A DNA stretch of 64,000 bases from Agarophyton chilense. Taxonomy: Eukaryota; Rhodophyta; Florideophyceae; Gracilariales; Gracilariaceae. Shown here in pieces: positions 10,601 through 20,213 of the stretch. Below the pieces are notes generated by a model that saw only the letters and a list, made by a program, of their open reading frames with translations, was not told the origin of the DNA and searched no databases. Both the position numbers and the translations under genes were made by a program. The DNA is taken from NCBI GenBank assembly GCA_030374765.1, contig JARGXX010000003.1, positions 992,001-1,056,000 of the forward strand, in the 5' to 3' direction. How positions within the stretch are numbered: the first letter of the stretch is position 1; each line of letters starts with the position of its first letter.

Positions 10601-11032
10601 GTGTTTACAGAAAAGATTGGAAACGATGAGGGACAGTTCAGCGTGGAGAGGCTGGACGATGAGTGTGAAGATTTAAAAAACGCAACCAAGGCTACGGTGG
10701 CTGTGCTGCACTCGCTGGGAGAGATGCAAGCTGAGTGTGGCATAGCAACGAGCGGGTTCGATTACCTGAAAGCGAATGGGAAGTTTGCGTTTGTGAAAGG
10801 GGTGCGAGATTGGGCACGCGGAATGACGTTTGCTGAGGTATGCGCCTCGTATGACGGAGAAGTTCCGGAGGGAAGCATAGTTCGCACAATAGTGAGATTG
10901 TGTGAGCTGATTAGGGAACTGAAGAACGTTGGCAGGGTGATTGGAGATCCTGACTTGCAGAGCAAAGCGGACCACGCTATCGACCTGTGTCGAAGGGATG
11001 TGATCTTTGCTGCGAGTTTGTACGTGCAGTGA
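7607..11032 (+). CDS. SKI2: SKI2-type superkiller RNA helicase
   Basis: A 1,141-residue single-exon protein. An acidic, disordered N-terminus (about 1-170) precedes a Ski2-like helicase core. Motif I is AAHTSAGKTVVAEYA (about 205-219), Ia is YTSPIKTLSNQKFRDF, motif II is FDECHWVNN (about 297-305), motif III is LSATVPN, and motif VI is QMAGRAGRRG (about 561-570). The following region has the arch/insertion and DSHCT C-terminal layout. The sequence around the core matches Ski2 more closely than Mtr4. Known role: the 3'-5' helicase of the cytosolic Ski complex, which feeds mRNA to the exosome in decay and ribosome rescue. The box reads DECH where yeast and human Ski2 have DEVH. The length is slightly below yeast and human (about 1,250-1,290), mainly from a shorter N-terminus. 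The start is the ATG at 7607; a second ATG follows four codons later. Confidence 0.92.
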   Translation: MSQKMANAEDVGQLQSGFLKLNIEDTFASVQQQQKERTSLKNLETPSDVAVRQNVFNLASVFDPANLKDLELFGLSGEQGFDTDSDDDDDDLLRISRDKAKTDPRIKRLENQFKTNESTLDAELDVAIGESYGGSSDLRNLRKQKSKADQRNASKAEEVWAIYDKADISNFEKMVPDMAIEYPFTLDTFQKRAVHRLERDENVFVAAHTSAGKTVVAEYAIALAMQRKSKVIYTSPIKTLSNQKFRDFTERFGDVGIITGDISINPEAGCLVVTTEILRSMLYKGADLIRHLSHVIFDECHWVNNPERGVVWEESIILLPTAVNIVMLSATVPNAMEFASWVGRTRQKAVYVVSTRQRPVPLVHQVFIKGKTFSLLNSADGRFLDANYKKAATRHKEMAEKANIRFGGGRFHAWMPIIKYLRKNSLDPAIFFCFSKRKCDDAAQQLSAQDLTGSAADKNQIHMFYQSAIARLSPVDRDVPQIARHRETLKRGIGVHHAGLLPIIKEITEVLFQRGLIRILFATETFAMGVNMPARTVVFSAIKKYDSQSFRLLEPGEYIQMAGRAGRRGIDDVGSVILYPVLADFPLEGDVKSVLTRRPKPLKSQFRLTYNMILNLLRIDEMRVEDVMARSFSEAPAGRTSSTVQRLMKRGNAALSAMQEEQVELDRFRELYHVSIRVQSLSERIGEIMKIQGKNAMNSMLDSGRVVFVRGGDQTFRAAVIVKGWGSGRGKGGASSKPAGPSLRLVRRNAAKNSESGSKVMVLCGGPRMNEDKTPFRDSASKGVDKNAANHQYNAGGLIVEVREVSYKDVMAVTGCTIEIDKRGIVPIRGEPMKGALSSAAEKLRSYVNDEANSKEMDSVHPRRDLGLQNIDIEDVWEERRNMMQHMNGMVVKLQEMGMSSEIGSSFEKLSRQMRLESKLEKLRIGTSDESLMLMPDYQQRVEVLQRLGYIDGTSVRLKGRAACEVNTCESIILTELVFEQVLQKLDAADLAAVLSAFVFTEKIGNDEGQFSVERLDDECEDLKNATKATVAVLHSLGEMQAECGIATSGFDYLKANGKFAFVKGVRDWARGMTFAEVCASYDGEVPEGSIVRTIVRLCELIRELKNVGRVIGDPDLQSKADHAIDLCRRDVIFAASLYVQ

Positions 11033-11280
11033 ATGACAGTGCACTGTAAGCGGGGGTTTAGGGGGTGTCGTTGGGACGAGTGCTGTTTGTGTTTAGGAAA
11101 GAAGCGGTTGGTGGACAGACGGCGAGGAGGCGAAGAACAAGTTGTCGTAAAAGAACAGTTTGGTGCTTATATGTACCAAAAGGCCACAGCGCAGCGTAAA
11201 TGTGTACAGTAAACTATACGCCACCAACACTTTTTCGCACACACACGTGCCTCCATACACGTCCGCATGGACACGTGTTT

Positions 11281-11960
11281 TCATGTTGTTTTTTTCTTAT
11301 TTTTCTTTCCTTCCATTTTCTCTCTCGCGTTACACGCGCGCGGCGCGTGGCGCGCTTGTTGTGCGTGTGGCGTTGCAATTCGTCGTCGTTTCAAAACGCA
11401 CCCGTCATTCGTCAGTGCTGTGCGCACCCGCTCCCGCCTCCACCAACATGCGCACGACCACTCTCCACAACGCACCCCTCCCCCCCCCCGCCAACAGCCC
11501 TCGCCGTTCACCTTGTTGCTTCTTATCGCTTCCAACACACACGTCCCCCTCCCATCTTTCTTGTTTCCCTGCTCCCCCACCCCCCACCCACATACCCTCT
11601 CCCCCCCCCCCCCACCCCCTCCTCCACGCTCTTCTTCCTCGCCCCTTCTCAACACTTCCGCCCACACCCCCGCCGCCGCCCCTTTGCTACGTTCCCACTT
11701 TTGTCGCTCCCGCAGCTGTAGTGTATTCACACCCCCCCCCCCCCCCTTCCCCTTCCCACACAGTTCCCACAGTTTGCTTGCCTGCTACTTGTAGCTTGCC
11801 AACTCCCCTTCATTCCGCTCCTTCATTCCCGTTGCATTTTTGTGCATTTTTCCGCCCCTCCCCCTGGTCCTTTCACCTTTTTTCGCTTCCCAAACACTTT
11901 TCTTCGCAGAACGCCGCCCCATATTCGTAAACCGCTGTTTGCATTTACACCTATCACTGC
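11281..11960 (+). repeat. Polypyrimidine (C-rich) tract with long C homopolymers
   Basis: About 680 bp dominated by C and T on the plus strand, with uninterrupted C runs of 13 (11601-11613) and 15 (11732-11746) and many shorter C blocks. It lies between the SKI2 stop and the start of the DWDDT protein, so it covers the SKI2 3' side and the probable promoter/5' UTR of the next gene. The complementary strand has G runs able to form G-quadruplexes, and the strand asymmetry favours triplex or i-motif structures. Several long frames cross it only because the composition lacks stop codons; their Pro/Ser/His-rich products look artefactual. Confidence 0.8.
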
Positions 11961-11993
11961 TTGGTGTTCGTCGTCGCATCGAATACTTGCCAA

Positions 11994-12731
11994 ATGTGTC
12001 AGCAATCCGTGCTCCACGAGACCCCATTACCCCCGACCCCATTCGACCCCGTCTCCATACACCACGACGAACTTCCTGGCGCAACGTGTCGTCAAGAAGC
12101 TCAAAGAGAATCCACACCGCGTCAATCGCTCATTCAAAGAACCCTAACACTCTACGATTGGGACGATACTTTTTTCCCCTCCACTTTTCTGGCAGCGCAC
12201 GGCGTACGGATAGATGAGCACCATTCTCTTCCCGAGTCTCTCCAACAACAACTGGCCGAACTTGAGGCCATCGTTATTAAAATCGTACAGGAAGCCATGC
12301 AGTACGGCATAGTCAAGGTCATTACTAATGCGGAGCACGGATGGGTAGAACTTTCCGGCAATCGTTTCATGCCGCGCCTCACAAAATTCCTTCGAGACAA
12401 CTGTGTCAAAGTTGTCTCGGCCCGCTCTATTTACGAGGCTGATTATCCTGATTGCCCCGCAAGCTGGAAGACCGCTGCCTTCGTGGCTGAGGTGAGCGAG
12501 TCCTTCCCCAACACCGATTGTCTTAATGTGTTGGTTTTGGGTGATTCGCTTAGCGAAAGAGAGGCGGCGCATAATCTTGCCACTCGTATGCCGGCATCGT
12601 GTGTCAAGAGCGTCAAGCTTGTTGAGAGACCAAATGTCACACAGTTGCAGAGACAGATTGCACTACTGCACGGTTCTTTCCGTGACCTGCGTGATCATTA
12701 TGGTTCTTTCGACGTTAATCTAACATGTTGA
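11994..12731 (+). CDS. HAD-like protein with DWDDT motif
   Basis: A 245-residue frame from the ATG at 11994 (the frame reaches only a TTG upstream). After a divergent 50-residue N-terminus comes LYDWDDTFFPSTFL with a DxDxT catalytic motif at Asp55, Asp57 and Thr59. It is followed by VKVITNAEHGWVELS, VVSARSIYE and, near residue 178, LVLGDSLSEREAA, which looks like the metal-binding motif IV. Similar small proteins occur in protists, oomycetes and algae without a defined substrate, as I recall the family. The phosphatase fold is therefore reasonably secure and the function unknown. The promoter would lie in the preceding C-rich tract. Confidence 0.7.
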   Translation: MCQQSVLHETPLPPTPFDPVSIHHDELPGATCRQEAQRESTPRQSLIQRTLTLYDWDDTFFPSTFLAAHGVRIDEHHSLPESLQQQLAELEAIVIKIVQEAMQYGIVKVITNAEHGWVELSGNRFMPRLTKFLRDNCVKVVSARSIYEADYPDCPASWKTAAFVAEVSESFPNTDCLNVLVLGDSLSEREAAHNLATRMPASCVKSVKLVERPNVTQLQRQIALLHGSFRDLRDHYGSFDVNLTC

Positions 12732-14891
12732 CCACAACGCAAGCCCAAGCTCGCATTGTAACACTTGTGGCGCCGAAACATTTCTCTCTTACCTACAACC
12801 CTGCAGTAAGGAGTGGCCCGCTCTGACAGAAGCGATGTAGTAGTTCAAGTTCAACGGCTCAATCTCCTGTATAGATCGAATAATTAAAACCCCCCCCAAT
12901 TACGAACACATTCACTCGTTGCGAGAAAGTACGTCGATTCATTCATTTCTCACTTCACCCTTCTGCTAGCATCAGTCTCGATTCATCAACTTTTTCTCTT
13001 GAATTCCACTGCAACTGCATATAGCTTCCTTTTTCCAACGGCTCTGCTGTGGGGTCAAGCTTCTTTTCTGCACTGCGCCCAATACACGCTTCACGTGGCG
13101 CTTCCATATCAAAAGCAACTTACACCCAGAGTCCTGTGTCCATGGCCTTGGTTCTCGGCAAGACTGCTGTTAAGCATGGTCACCAGCTTAAAATTGTGCA
13201 TTCTTTCATAGCGCACCTGTCTCACATAATGCATCAATTTCCAGGTGCTGGATTTCATATCTTGGGTAGTCGGCCGCTCGTGAAGTATGAAATGTCTGGA
13301 CGTAACCGCCTCCAAGGCGAAGTCCTGCGTTTTGATACATGCGGGTCGCACGCTCTGCTGTGACTCGTCCGACAAGTAATATCTCTTAAGGGTAGGGAGA
13401 TTGCTCACTGTTATGTGTCCAGTGCCTCTCAGCCTGTTGTTGGAGCGTCTCTTCAGGCAAGATATGAGCAGATATTGCGTATGCAAGAGCGGGTTTAGGG
13501 GTTGCTGGGCAAGAGCTCCTCATCTGATTGTAGGCCAAAATCCTGCGAAACAAAAACCACAGCTGTCCAATTGGACCATGTTGTTTGTGCGCACGGGAAA
13601 CACACCGAGTGCAGGCTCGGTGTGTCGAGACGCCATTCTAGTAGCGATATCAATTTGCTGTTGTACTGGGAGCAAGAGTTGTTTTTGGTGCACTGGCCAA
13701 GACGCATTCTTTTGTCAAAACGCAACAAAAGAGTTGCGCAATGTGAGCGCTCGTAAAAGAGGGGTGCATTCCCGCGCTGGTGCAGTGCGCCCGCCAGTGT
13801 GAGCAACAGCCAGCAATTGCTAGTTGTGTGCGGTCTTTAGAAGGTTTCAGGGGATACAAATGGTGCGAGGTGCTCATGTGTTGACGAATCCCGACAGTCG
13901 AAGACGCAATTGAGCGCGTGACTTGACGGGTAGGGCGGTTCTCGGCCCGGGCCTTGTCGTGCTGACCAAAGTGGCAACGGAATGGCCTGGTGACGAGCCT
14001 CGAAACCGGACGTGAGAAGGGTCGGTGTAACAATTTCAAAGCCGGATTGCAATGGGAACAATTCCTGTTAGGCGCAGCAGCTATTAAGGAACGGAGAAGA
14101 GATCGCGCGGGGCATGAAGCACAAGATCCAGAGGCGGTGGTAGCTGGCGTTGTACAATTGGCGGTCTGACGCAACGCAACGGCATGCGACGAGCAGACAC
14201 TGGTGTTCGGGCACTGGCAGTGGTGAGACACCGGCGGGGAGCTGCACAATAAGCGGGAGGGCGGCAGTGACGGGCTGGCATCACGCGCGCGCAGCACGTG
14301 AGAGCTGCGTGCACCTCTCGCTTGCTCTCCGATTGCACAATACAAGGGTTGCGGGTAAGTTACCTTTGGTATTAGATTGTGTGCTTCAACCAGCTGTGGC
14401 CGCGCGCCCGTCGCGCGCTTTTTTTTGCGTCGTGGCCCGGAACAGTCGCCGTTTTGAGATCCATTTTCTGAAAGCAAGCTCCCGTTTTGGACCCGCCACG
14501 ATTTCGTGTGCTGCTTCATAGCTGGTGCAGTTCAAATCACTTTGTTTGGATCACGTTGCATTGGTTTGGATCAATTGCGATCGGTTCGCACCAATTTGGT
14601 TTTATTTTGGACTTAATTGCTGGTGGACTCCTCGCTCCAACACTACAAGTCTGGGATCAACGCCAGGCGCGTCATCGTCCATTCTTGCTCGACGTCGGCT
14701 CTTCTTGAGAAAACGGCCTGGTACCTACTTTCGTAGTCTGCTAAATCGACCCTCTGCTAATAGCCCGATTTCTCAAGGGGCTGCGCGAATCGCCACGATC
14801 GGATCCATTGCCATAGAACACTCAAAACCGCTGGTCAAGTGTATCTGTTTAAACTCGTCACTTCACGTCGAGCGATATCCCATAGGTTACA
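12732..14891. other. 2.1-kb intergenic stretch, no protein gene recognised
   Basis: Frames occur on both strands, the longest being 289 codons on minus at 13650-14519. Their Ser/Arg/Cys/His-rich products match no family I know. The stretch includes a clean hairpin at 13600-13625 and, just before the Aladin gene, a run of short TTTGGATCA-like repeats near 14545-14575. It should contain the Aladin promoter and could hold a non-coding RNA. Confidence 0.45.
13600..13625. repeat. Inverted repeat able to form a 10-bp hairpin
   Basis: ACACACCGAG at 13600-13609 pairs perfectly with CTCGGTGTGT at 13616-13625 across a six-base loop. No U tract follows directly, so it is not an obvious Pol III or bacterial-type terminator. 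It could be part of a structured transcript. Confidence 0.6.
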
Positions 14892-16373
14892 ATGGTCGCC
14901 GAGCCCCGTCTCGCCAACGCGTTCGCAATAGTTGGCCTCATTCCAGAAGATCATGGCTTTCGAACTGTGGCAGAGTACCGCGGACGCCTTCTAACAGTAC
15001 CCACCAGAGTCCAACGGCGACTGCAACAAGATGAACATGTTGACGACATCACACCTACACAGAACGGAAGCGCATCTGCGTCGAATGCTTTAGATGAATC
15101 CCGAAATGGATTCCTGGAGGTTATTGACAGTGCGAAAGAAGTTGACGATGTGCTTCGAGATCTTGCCAGACAGGTTGATGTGGCGGGCATGTCATGTTAT
15201 AACCCTCGTCTTTTCCACGTCATTCGCTTGGTTCCCCCAATGTACTTGGCCGATACCCCGAGAGCTATCGTTGTACAAGCCACCCCACCTGAAGACACAA
15301 CCCTCCTAAAGCGATTACAAACATTGTTCAACGATGTTTGGAATGGACCAACGTCAAACACAGAGGTTCAAATGTCCTTGTTATCATGGCATTGGGCAAC
15401 TGACTTGTTAGCTGTTGCCACCGGCCCGCATCTTGATCGTATATGTGCTCTCAATTTTGCCACTTCCACTTGGGAAGCCTCAGGGGAACGGGCGCCACAA
15501 CTATCTGGAACACGGTGCATTGCATTTCGACCGTATGCGGGGCGATCTCTGGCAATTGGATGTGATGCGGGCGTCATACTGATGGAAGGGCAAAATATGG
15601 TACAACTCTGTGAAGGTTCGCATCGTCAAGTGCTTTCATTGGACTGGTCCCCAGACGGTACTCGACTTGCAGCTTCTTCGCGTGAGAACGGGTCTGTGCG
15701 CGTATGGGACGTCGCTACCCGAATATCTGCCTATGTCGGTCGAGGTTCTATCGTACGATTCAGTCCAGGCGGCTTTCGAACTTATCTTTTTGTAGCCAGC
15801 TCTAACACTCCCGACTTTCTCCTTTGGTCATGCGACACATGGAAATATGAGAAGTGGGGCAGTCTTTCAGGATCCGTCATGGCCGTTACATGGTCGAGGG
15901 ATGGAACTACACTGCTGTTCTCAACTCAGGGAGAGAGTGCCATTCATGTCATGAAAGTTGCACAAAGTATTGGATCCGAAACGCAAGTAGTTCATTCCGA
16001 AGTAACTACACTGCCAAGCGAAGGCCCAGGCGGCACCCCAATTCTCATGGAGTTGGACGCCACTGGAGAACGGCTTGCTGTTGCATATGACGTTCCAGTT
16101 CCACGTCGTACTGAGGCAGATGCATCGCTCGATTTCATGGCTGAAGATCCACACAAGAGGTTCGCCGTAGCCTTGTACGCTACACAGCTATCTCCCACTT
16201 TCCTGATGCGCCCAGTTGGATATATAAATGGGCCATATGGTAGCGGCCCACCCGTTGCGCTCAAGTTTAAGGCACACGTAGCAGGTATTCAAGGTGCTGT
16301 GTTATCATGCCTTTGGAAGAATGGAAACTTGAGCTTCACACAGTTAGCTTTCAACCCTTCTCGACGGAAATAA
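14892..16373 (+). CDS. AAAS: Aladin-like WD40 nucleoporin
   Basis: A 493-residue single-exon protein. After about 155 residues the chain forms WD40-type blades: MSLLSWHWATDLLAVA, then CIAFRPYAGRSLAIGCDAGVIL, VLSLDWSPDGTRLAAS followed by GSVRVWDVAT, then YEKWGSLSGSVMAVTWSRDG. The last blade ends GPPVALKFKAHVAGIQGAVLSCLWKNGNLSFTQL, split here by the usual Aladin spacing. Order and spacing follow Aladin (human 546 residues), including the sequence after the WD repeats that discusses a promoter-proximal PVGYINGPYG turn. Known role: a component of the nuclear pore complex, anchored through NDC1 and facing the cytoplasm. The ATG at 14892 gives the family-like N-terminus. The 3' end converges on the GH5 gene, 165 bp apart. 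Confidence 0.82.
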   Translation: MVAEPRLANAFAIVGLIPEDHGFRTVAEYRGRLLTVPTRVQRRLQQDEHVDDITPTQNGSASASNALDESRNGFLEVIDSAKEVDDVLRDLARQVDVAGMSCYNPRLFHVIRLVPPMYLADTPRAIVVQATPPEDTTLLKRLQTLFNDVWNGPTSNTEVQMSLLSWHWATDLLAVATGPHLDRICALNFATSTWEASGERAPQLSGTRCIAFRPYAGRSLAIGCDAGVILMEGQNMVQLCEGSHRQVLSLDWSPDGTRLAASSRENGSVRVWDVATRISAYVGRGSIVRFSPGGFRTYLFVASSNTPDFLLWSCDTWKYEKWGSLSGSVMAVTWSRDGTTLLFSTQGESAIHVMKVAQSIGSETQVVHSEVTTLPSEGPGGTPILMELDATGERLAVAYDVPVPRRTEADASLDFMAEDPHKRFAVALYATQLSPTFLMRPVGYINGPYGSGPPVALKFKAHVAGIQGAVLSCLWKNGNLSFTQLAFNPSRRK

Positions 16374-16538
16374 TGTACAGTGTTGTCATGAGACATTTTG
16401 TTTGACTAGTCGTATCCGTTTGCGGCTCATCTAATAACTAACTATGCTACCGTTAACCGCACCAAATCTCAAGCCAAACTCGACTATTATAGTTCTAAGT
16501 TCCTATCCGCCGTGAAATGGGTTTCTTCGGCTTGGCCG

Positions 16539-18074
16539 TCATGTACGCCATGTTCGCCAGTACTGGAAGTGTCTTGCGTTATCTTTCACACTGGTTGAAG
16601 GGGCTTGGCTTATGAGTCTAAGCTTTTCGGTTTCTTCAGTCTTCCAATCGCTCTTTAGCAAGCCTCCGGTGTCACCACTCTCCGGATTTATGCACCAGTA
16701 GAAGAACCCCATCTTTTTTTCAAGGATATACTTCATAAACGCTTGCTGCCATGTCTTATCCTTTTCTTCATATATGCCGCCCCATTCTCCAACAACAGTG
16801 GCTAGCCCTGTCTTCGCGGATGCCTTCCCAAAATGATTGTCCCATATACTAGGCATATCGTCGGCAAAGTCTGGCGACTTGAAGTAGTCTTGTGGCCATA
16901 CCCCTGGGCCGTAGACATGTGGGCTTAGCGCAACCTTGTTCCGTAAGACAGGCTCAGGCGGCGAATTTTCCATAACTGCCAAGTTCTCCGCCCAGAACGG
17001 ATATGTTTCTGTGCCCCCTGCACGATCGCCTACTCCCTCCACAAGAAGCAACCAGCTTGGACACTTTTTGTGAACAAGGTTGCCGAGATTTTCGGACGCT
17101 GTCTTCCAGTCTTCCGCCTTTTTAGTAGAGTTCCAAAGAGAATCCCATGGTTCATTGAACAGATCTGCTCCCAAAACATTCCACTCGTCCTTGAAGATAT
17201 CGCACAACTCATCCCAAACATGCATTAGTCGCTCCTCTGGGACGGCATCCGAATACCATAAACCCTTCGACTTCACTTCATGAGACTCGAGTCGGTGTAT
17301 ATCGAGCAAAATGAGAATGTGACGATCAGCTGCCATTCTCACAATTTGCAGGACCATATCTAAGTACGGTAGGCCAGAGATCTCGGGGTTCTTGAAAGGC
17401 GTGATTCCCCCATCAGGCAGTGAGTTCGACATGATATTCTCAACAGAGAGGGGTAGGCGAATCGCATTAAACTCGTGTCTATTGGTGAACTCTAAGATAT
17501 CCACCACGGATGTGTAAGTCATACCTCCTGGAAGATGTGCGGGTTCTTCGAGCCCATACCATGAGAAACCTTTGATTCGAAAGGGTGTGTCCTTGCCTAC
17601 GTAAAGATATCCATTCCTAGAGTACAGACCCGGAGGAATTCCTTGCTTCCTCAAAGTAGCTGTGTAGAAACTATCTCTTTTGAAGAAAAAAGCAACGCTA
17701 ATTAGGATAACCAAGATGAGCACGATGCCCGATACCCACCGACCGACGCAAGCAGCACGGCTGGTTTTCTTCACGAACAACGCTTGTGATCCAGCGGCTG
17801 AGCTTTTCGTTCCCCATGTATCTGAAGAGAATCGCAATCGTTTAGTAGCCCATTCTTGTTCGCGCGGAAGAGGAACTCGAGCATCACCGCTGTTGAAGTC
17901 GGGAGGGATATACTCTGGAGCAGGCGGTGCAACCGATGGAGGTATAAAATCTGAATCCGTTGCTTGCCTAGAATCCATCACCCCAATCGACCTCCTTCGA
18001 TGGTTTCGAGCAAGCACAGGCGAAATATCCTCATCAGCTTCATGCCTTGGAAGTCTGGTATATGAATGGGACAT
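16539..18074 (-). CDS. Membrane-anchored GH5-family glycoside hydrolase
   Basis: A 511-residue protein from the ATG at 18074. Residues 1-108 are hydrophilic and Pro/Arg-rich. A single hydrophobic segment (about 113-131) follows, preceded by basic residues, which predicts a type II membrane protein with the enzyme on the luminal or outer side. The catalytic domain begins at FRIKGFSWYGLE (about 165) and carries NAIRLPLS, LLDIHR (about 257-261), DLFNEPWD with acid/base Glu308, SPHVYGPG, and VVGEWGG with nucleophile Glu430. This set defines clan GH-A family 5. Substrate is inferred only: beta-1,4-glucan or mannan of the cell wall. Anchored GH5 enzymes in algae could trim wall polymers at the Golgi or plasma membrane. 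Confidence 0.85.
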   Translation of the reverse strand: MSHSYTRLPRHEADEDISPVLARNHRRRSIGVMDSRQATDSDFIPPSVAPPAPEYIPPDFNSGDARVPLPREQEWATKRLRFSSDTWGTKSSAAGSQALFVKKTSRAACVGRWVSGIVLILVILISVAFFFKRDSFYTATLRKQGIPPGLYSRNGYLYVGKDTPFRIKGFSWYGLEEPAHLPGGMTYTSVVDILEFTNRHEFNAIRLPLSVENIMSNSLPDGGITPFKNPEISGLPYLDMVLQIVRMAADRHILILLDIHRLESHEVKSKGLWYSDAVPEERLMHVWDELCDIFKDEWNVLGADLFNEPWDSLWNSTKKAEDWKTASENLGNLVHKKCPSWLLLVEGVGDRAGGTETYPFWAENLAVMENSPPEPVLRNKVALSPHVYGPGVWPQDYFKSPDFADDMPSIWDNHFGKASAKTGLATVVGEWGGIYEEKDKTWQQAFMKYILEKKMGFFYWCINPESGDTGGLLKSDWKTEETEKLRLISQAPSTSVKDNARHFQYWRTWRT

Positions 18075-19233
18075 GGCGCGACGGAATTACGATACGACTT
18101 GTGGGGCTGCGCTTTGATGTTGCTACGTTAGCTGTTGTTTGCGTTGGGCCTTCAGCGGGCCTGGATTACCAAAACGGTCGAAAACCGGGAGATGACGGCG
18201 ACGACGCTGCCTTTTGAGCCGTTCCCTCCAAGCTGCCACTCTAGATCGGGACAATCGTGTAAGAGCGGAGTGCTGATAGCTATCCTTCGCGCAAGCAAAC
18301 CCTTTTACCCTCACGGACTAAACTGTGGTGGGTTGAGAATGCTACAGAAGATGTGCAATCAAAACAAGAGCAGACGCCCTACCCGTTTACACTTATTTTT
18401 TGCCTTTCCGGTTCTCTTTCTTTGACCCCCCTTGACACTCAACTCTTCTCTCTCAATCCCTGCTCTTCTCGTCTACGAAACGCCTAGCTTGCTCACGCAG
18501 GGCTAGTGTGATACCACAACAACCAAAAAGCATTCCTCAGCGCCGTAACCAACTACCACATTATCACTGATATGCCACACACACATGTCTGCTAAATAGT
18601 GAGAAAAAGTTATAGGTCCTTCACACCGCAAAAACGATTATCCTTCTTTTTCTTCTCTAATTTTAGTACAGCAGAGTAACACCCTGCACATATTTCTTCT
18701 TCAAGAAGCCCAGTAGACACTAGAATATTTCGTAGCGTTTCCGCGATGGTTTGCTTCGGCGACTTTCGACTAAGTCTTATATATTATATAATTCTGGAGA
18801 ACTATTCGATGGCTGGCGTCTGTACAATGGCAGCGTCGCACGACATGGTTATGGGTGGTTTCATTTGCAGCCGCACAATGGCGGCGTGGCATTTATTTGC
18901 TCGTGTAGATTGCGGTAGTGTGGATGCAAATCAATACGCTAGAGCTGCTTTTGCAAGACGCACTTCTCTTAATAGCTTTTGACTCTCATCGCCTTTCCGA
19001 GTCGATCGGCGATTGGTTTGTCTCACTTTCATTGCCGACCTAGCGTTCCGTCTCTTTTAGAGAACACATACTCTAAATAGCTAGCTTGTGTCTCCTCCAA
19101 TATTTGTGGCTCGATCAAATTGACCGAGCACTTCGACGCAATCCGAACACAAATATTAAATGCGGTTGCTGTCATGGCTAACGGAATCAAAACCCCATTC
19201 TTGTGAGCAGAAGGCATGAAACTTTTACGTCTT
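18075..19233. other. 1.1-kb intergenic stretch, no gene recognised
   Basis: This lies between the 5' end of the GH5 gene and the 3' end of SMUG1, both on minus. It is T/C-rich near 18370-18480 and AT-rich after 18600. Frames are short (up to 96 codons) and unrelated to known families. It should carry the GH5 promoter. Confidence 0.5.
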
Positions 19234-20213
19234 TCATTCTGATGCGCTGCCCTCAAGACTTTGAAGCACATCTTCTATCTGCTTTCGGGCTTGTGGTGCC
19301 CATCCTCGATTAGCCACAGGAGATGCAGGACTAGGATGTAGTAAACTACGTATTGTCACCCCCGTGTCTTGCAGTGCCGCGGTGCATCGTTTCTCCGCAA
19401 ACCCTCCCACGCCACAAACAACTTGTACTTCAAGAACCTCCACAACTTTCTTCAAAGCAGTATCGCAAGCTTCCAAAAGCTGGTTTCGTTCTGCTGCTTT
19501 AAGCTGAACTGGTGTGCGATTGCGACCACCACTCTCCATGAACATCAGCGGGCAATAGTTATGAACGAAGAAGGTGCTAAAGAAAGTCTCGGCCTCATTA
19601 TAGTCAGTCTGAGCCCACTCTCTCCACAGTCTTTTGCCTGAGACTTCACTTCTTGGACATGATAGGCCTGATACTGGCCGCTTTAAGTTCTCATTCCGAG
19701 GACGACCGATGCTTATGTCAGCGGGTATCTTCAGAAATTCTCGAACTGCAGTCACTTCTCCAAATGGTATTCCTGTCTGAGCCATGCCCCACGGGCCAGG
19801 ATTCATCCCAACAAGCAGCACCTTTTTCTTTGAGTTTCCAAATTTCTTCACGTACCTTTTCGTTTCATTTACAAGAACGGTAATGATTTTAACAGATTAG
19901 CACTTTGTCCCGAAGATTTTAAAAAAGATATCCGGACATACCATTCATGAGCTTCCCAAGCGTATTGTAGTGGGTTATAAACATGAGTCACGGGCTTCCC
20001 AAATGATAATTTGGAGAGCTCATCGCTCATTCTTTTCTCCGCTTCCAAAATATGTGATGCAATATCTGCCGTTCTTTTTTTTCTCTTAGTGTTCAAGTCC
20101 TCAGACATTGAAACTGCTGAAACAGAGGCATTGGTCAAGGATCTTTTCCTTGTAATGACCATATTCGGCTTCGATCGAAACAGAGAATAAGAAATGGCAA
20201 ACGCGCTTTGCAT
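19234..20213 (-). CDS. SMUG1: SMUG1 uracil-DNA glycosylase (two exons)
   Basis: Two exons, 20213-19942 and 19855-19234, encode 297 residues. Exon 1 ends in the family block LSFGKPVTHVYNPLQYAWEAHE. Joining across the intron completes a Trp codon and continues YVKKFGNSKKKVLLVGMNPGPWG when read in two parts. The catalytic motif GMNPGPWGMAQTG starts at residue 107 with Asn109. The second motif HPSPASP starts at His264, and FVHNYCPLMF and GRNRTP match vertebrate SMUG1 (270 residues). Known role: a monofunctional glycosylase that removes uracil and oxidised pyrimidines in base-excision repair. Two in-frame ATGs, at 20213 and 20162, give proteins 17 residues apart; the longer leader is hydrophobic/basic. 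The gene is divergent from the small coiled-coil gene, 431 bp away. Confidence 0.9.
19856..19941 (-). other. Spliceosomal intron of SMUG1
   Basis: This 86-nt intron starts GTATGT and ends AAAAG in gene orientation. Removing it joins TG to G and restores a Trp codon, and the SMUG1 alignment runs through the junction without a gap. It is one of only three introns I can place in the window. Confidence 0.88.

Noticed and set aside
11160..11930. Pro/Ser/His-rich frames of 149-256 codons on both strands
   Set aside because: They exist because the C/T-rich tract has almost no stop codons; all frames of the tract are open.
11961..11993. Upstream TTG start for the DWDDT protein, and similar TTG/GTG starts for the Ycf49-like, HAD-IIA, SMUG1, TXNDC9 and chorismate synthase genes
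   Set aside because: Nuclear eukaryotic genes start with ATG as a rule; a fitting in-frame ATG lies shortly downstream in each case.
13650..14519. 289-codon minus-strand frame
   Set aside because: The product is rich in Ser, Arg, Cys and His with no domain or conserved block, and competing frames exist on the other strand. I treat it as chance.
19234..19851. SMUG1 as a single 205-codon gene
   Set aside because: The N-terminal family block lies in another frame upstream and joins cleanly through an 86-nt GT-AG intron.
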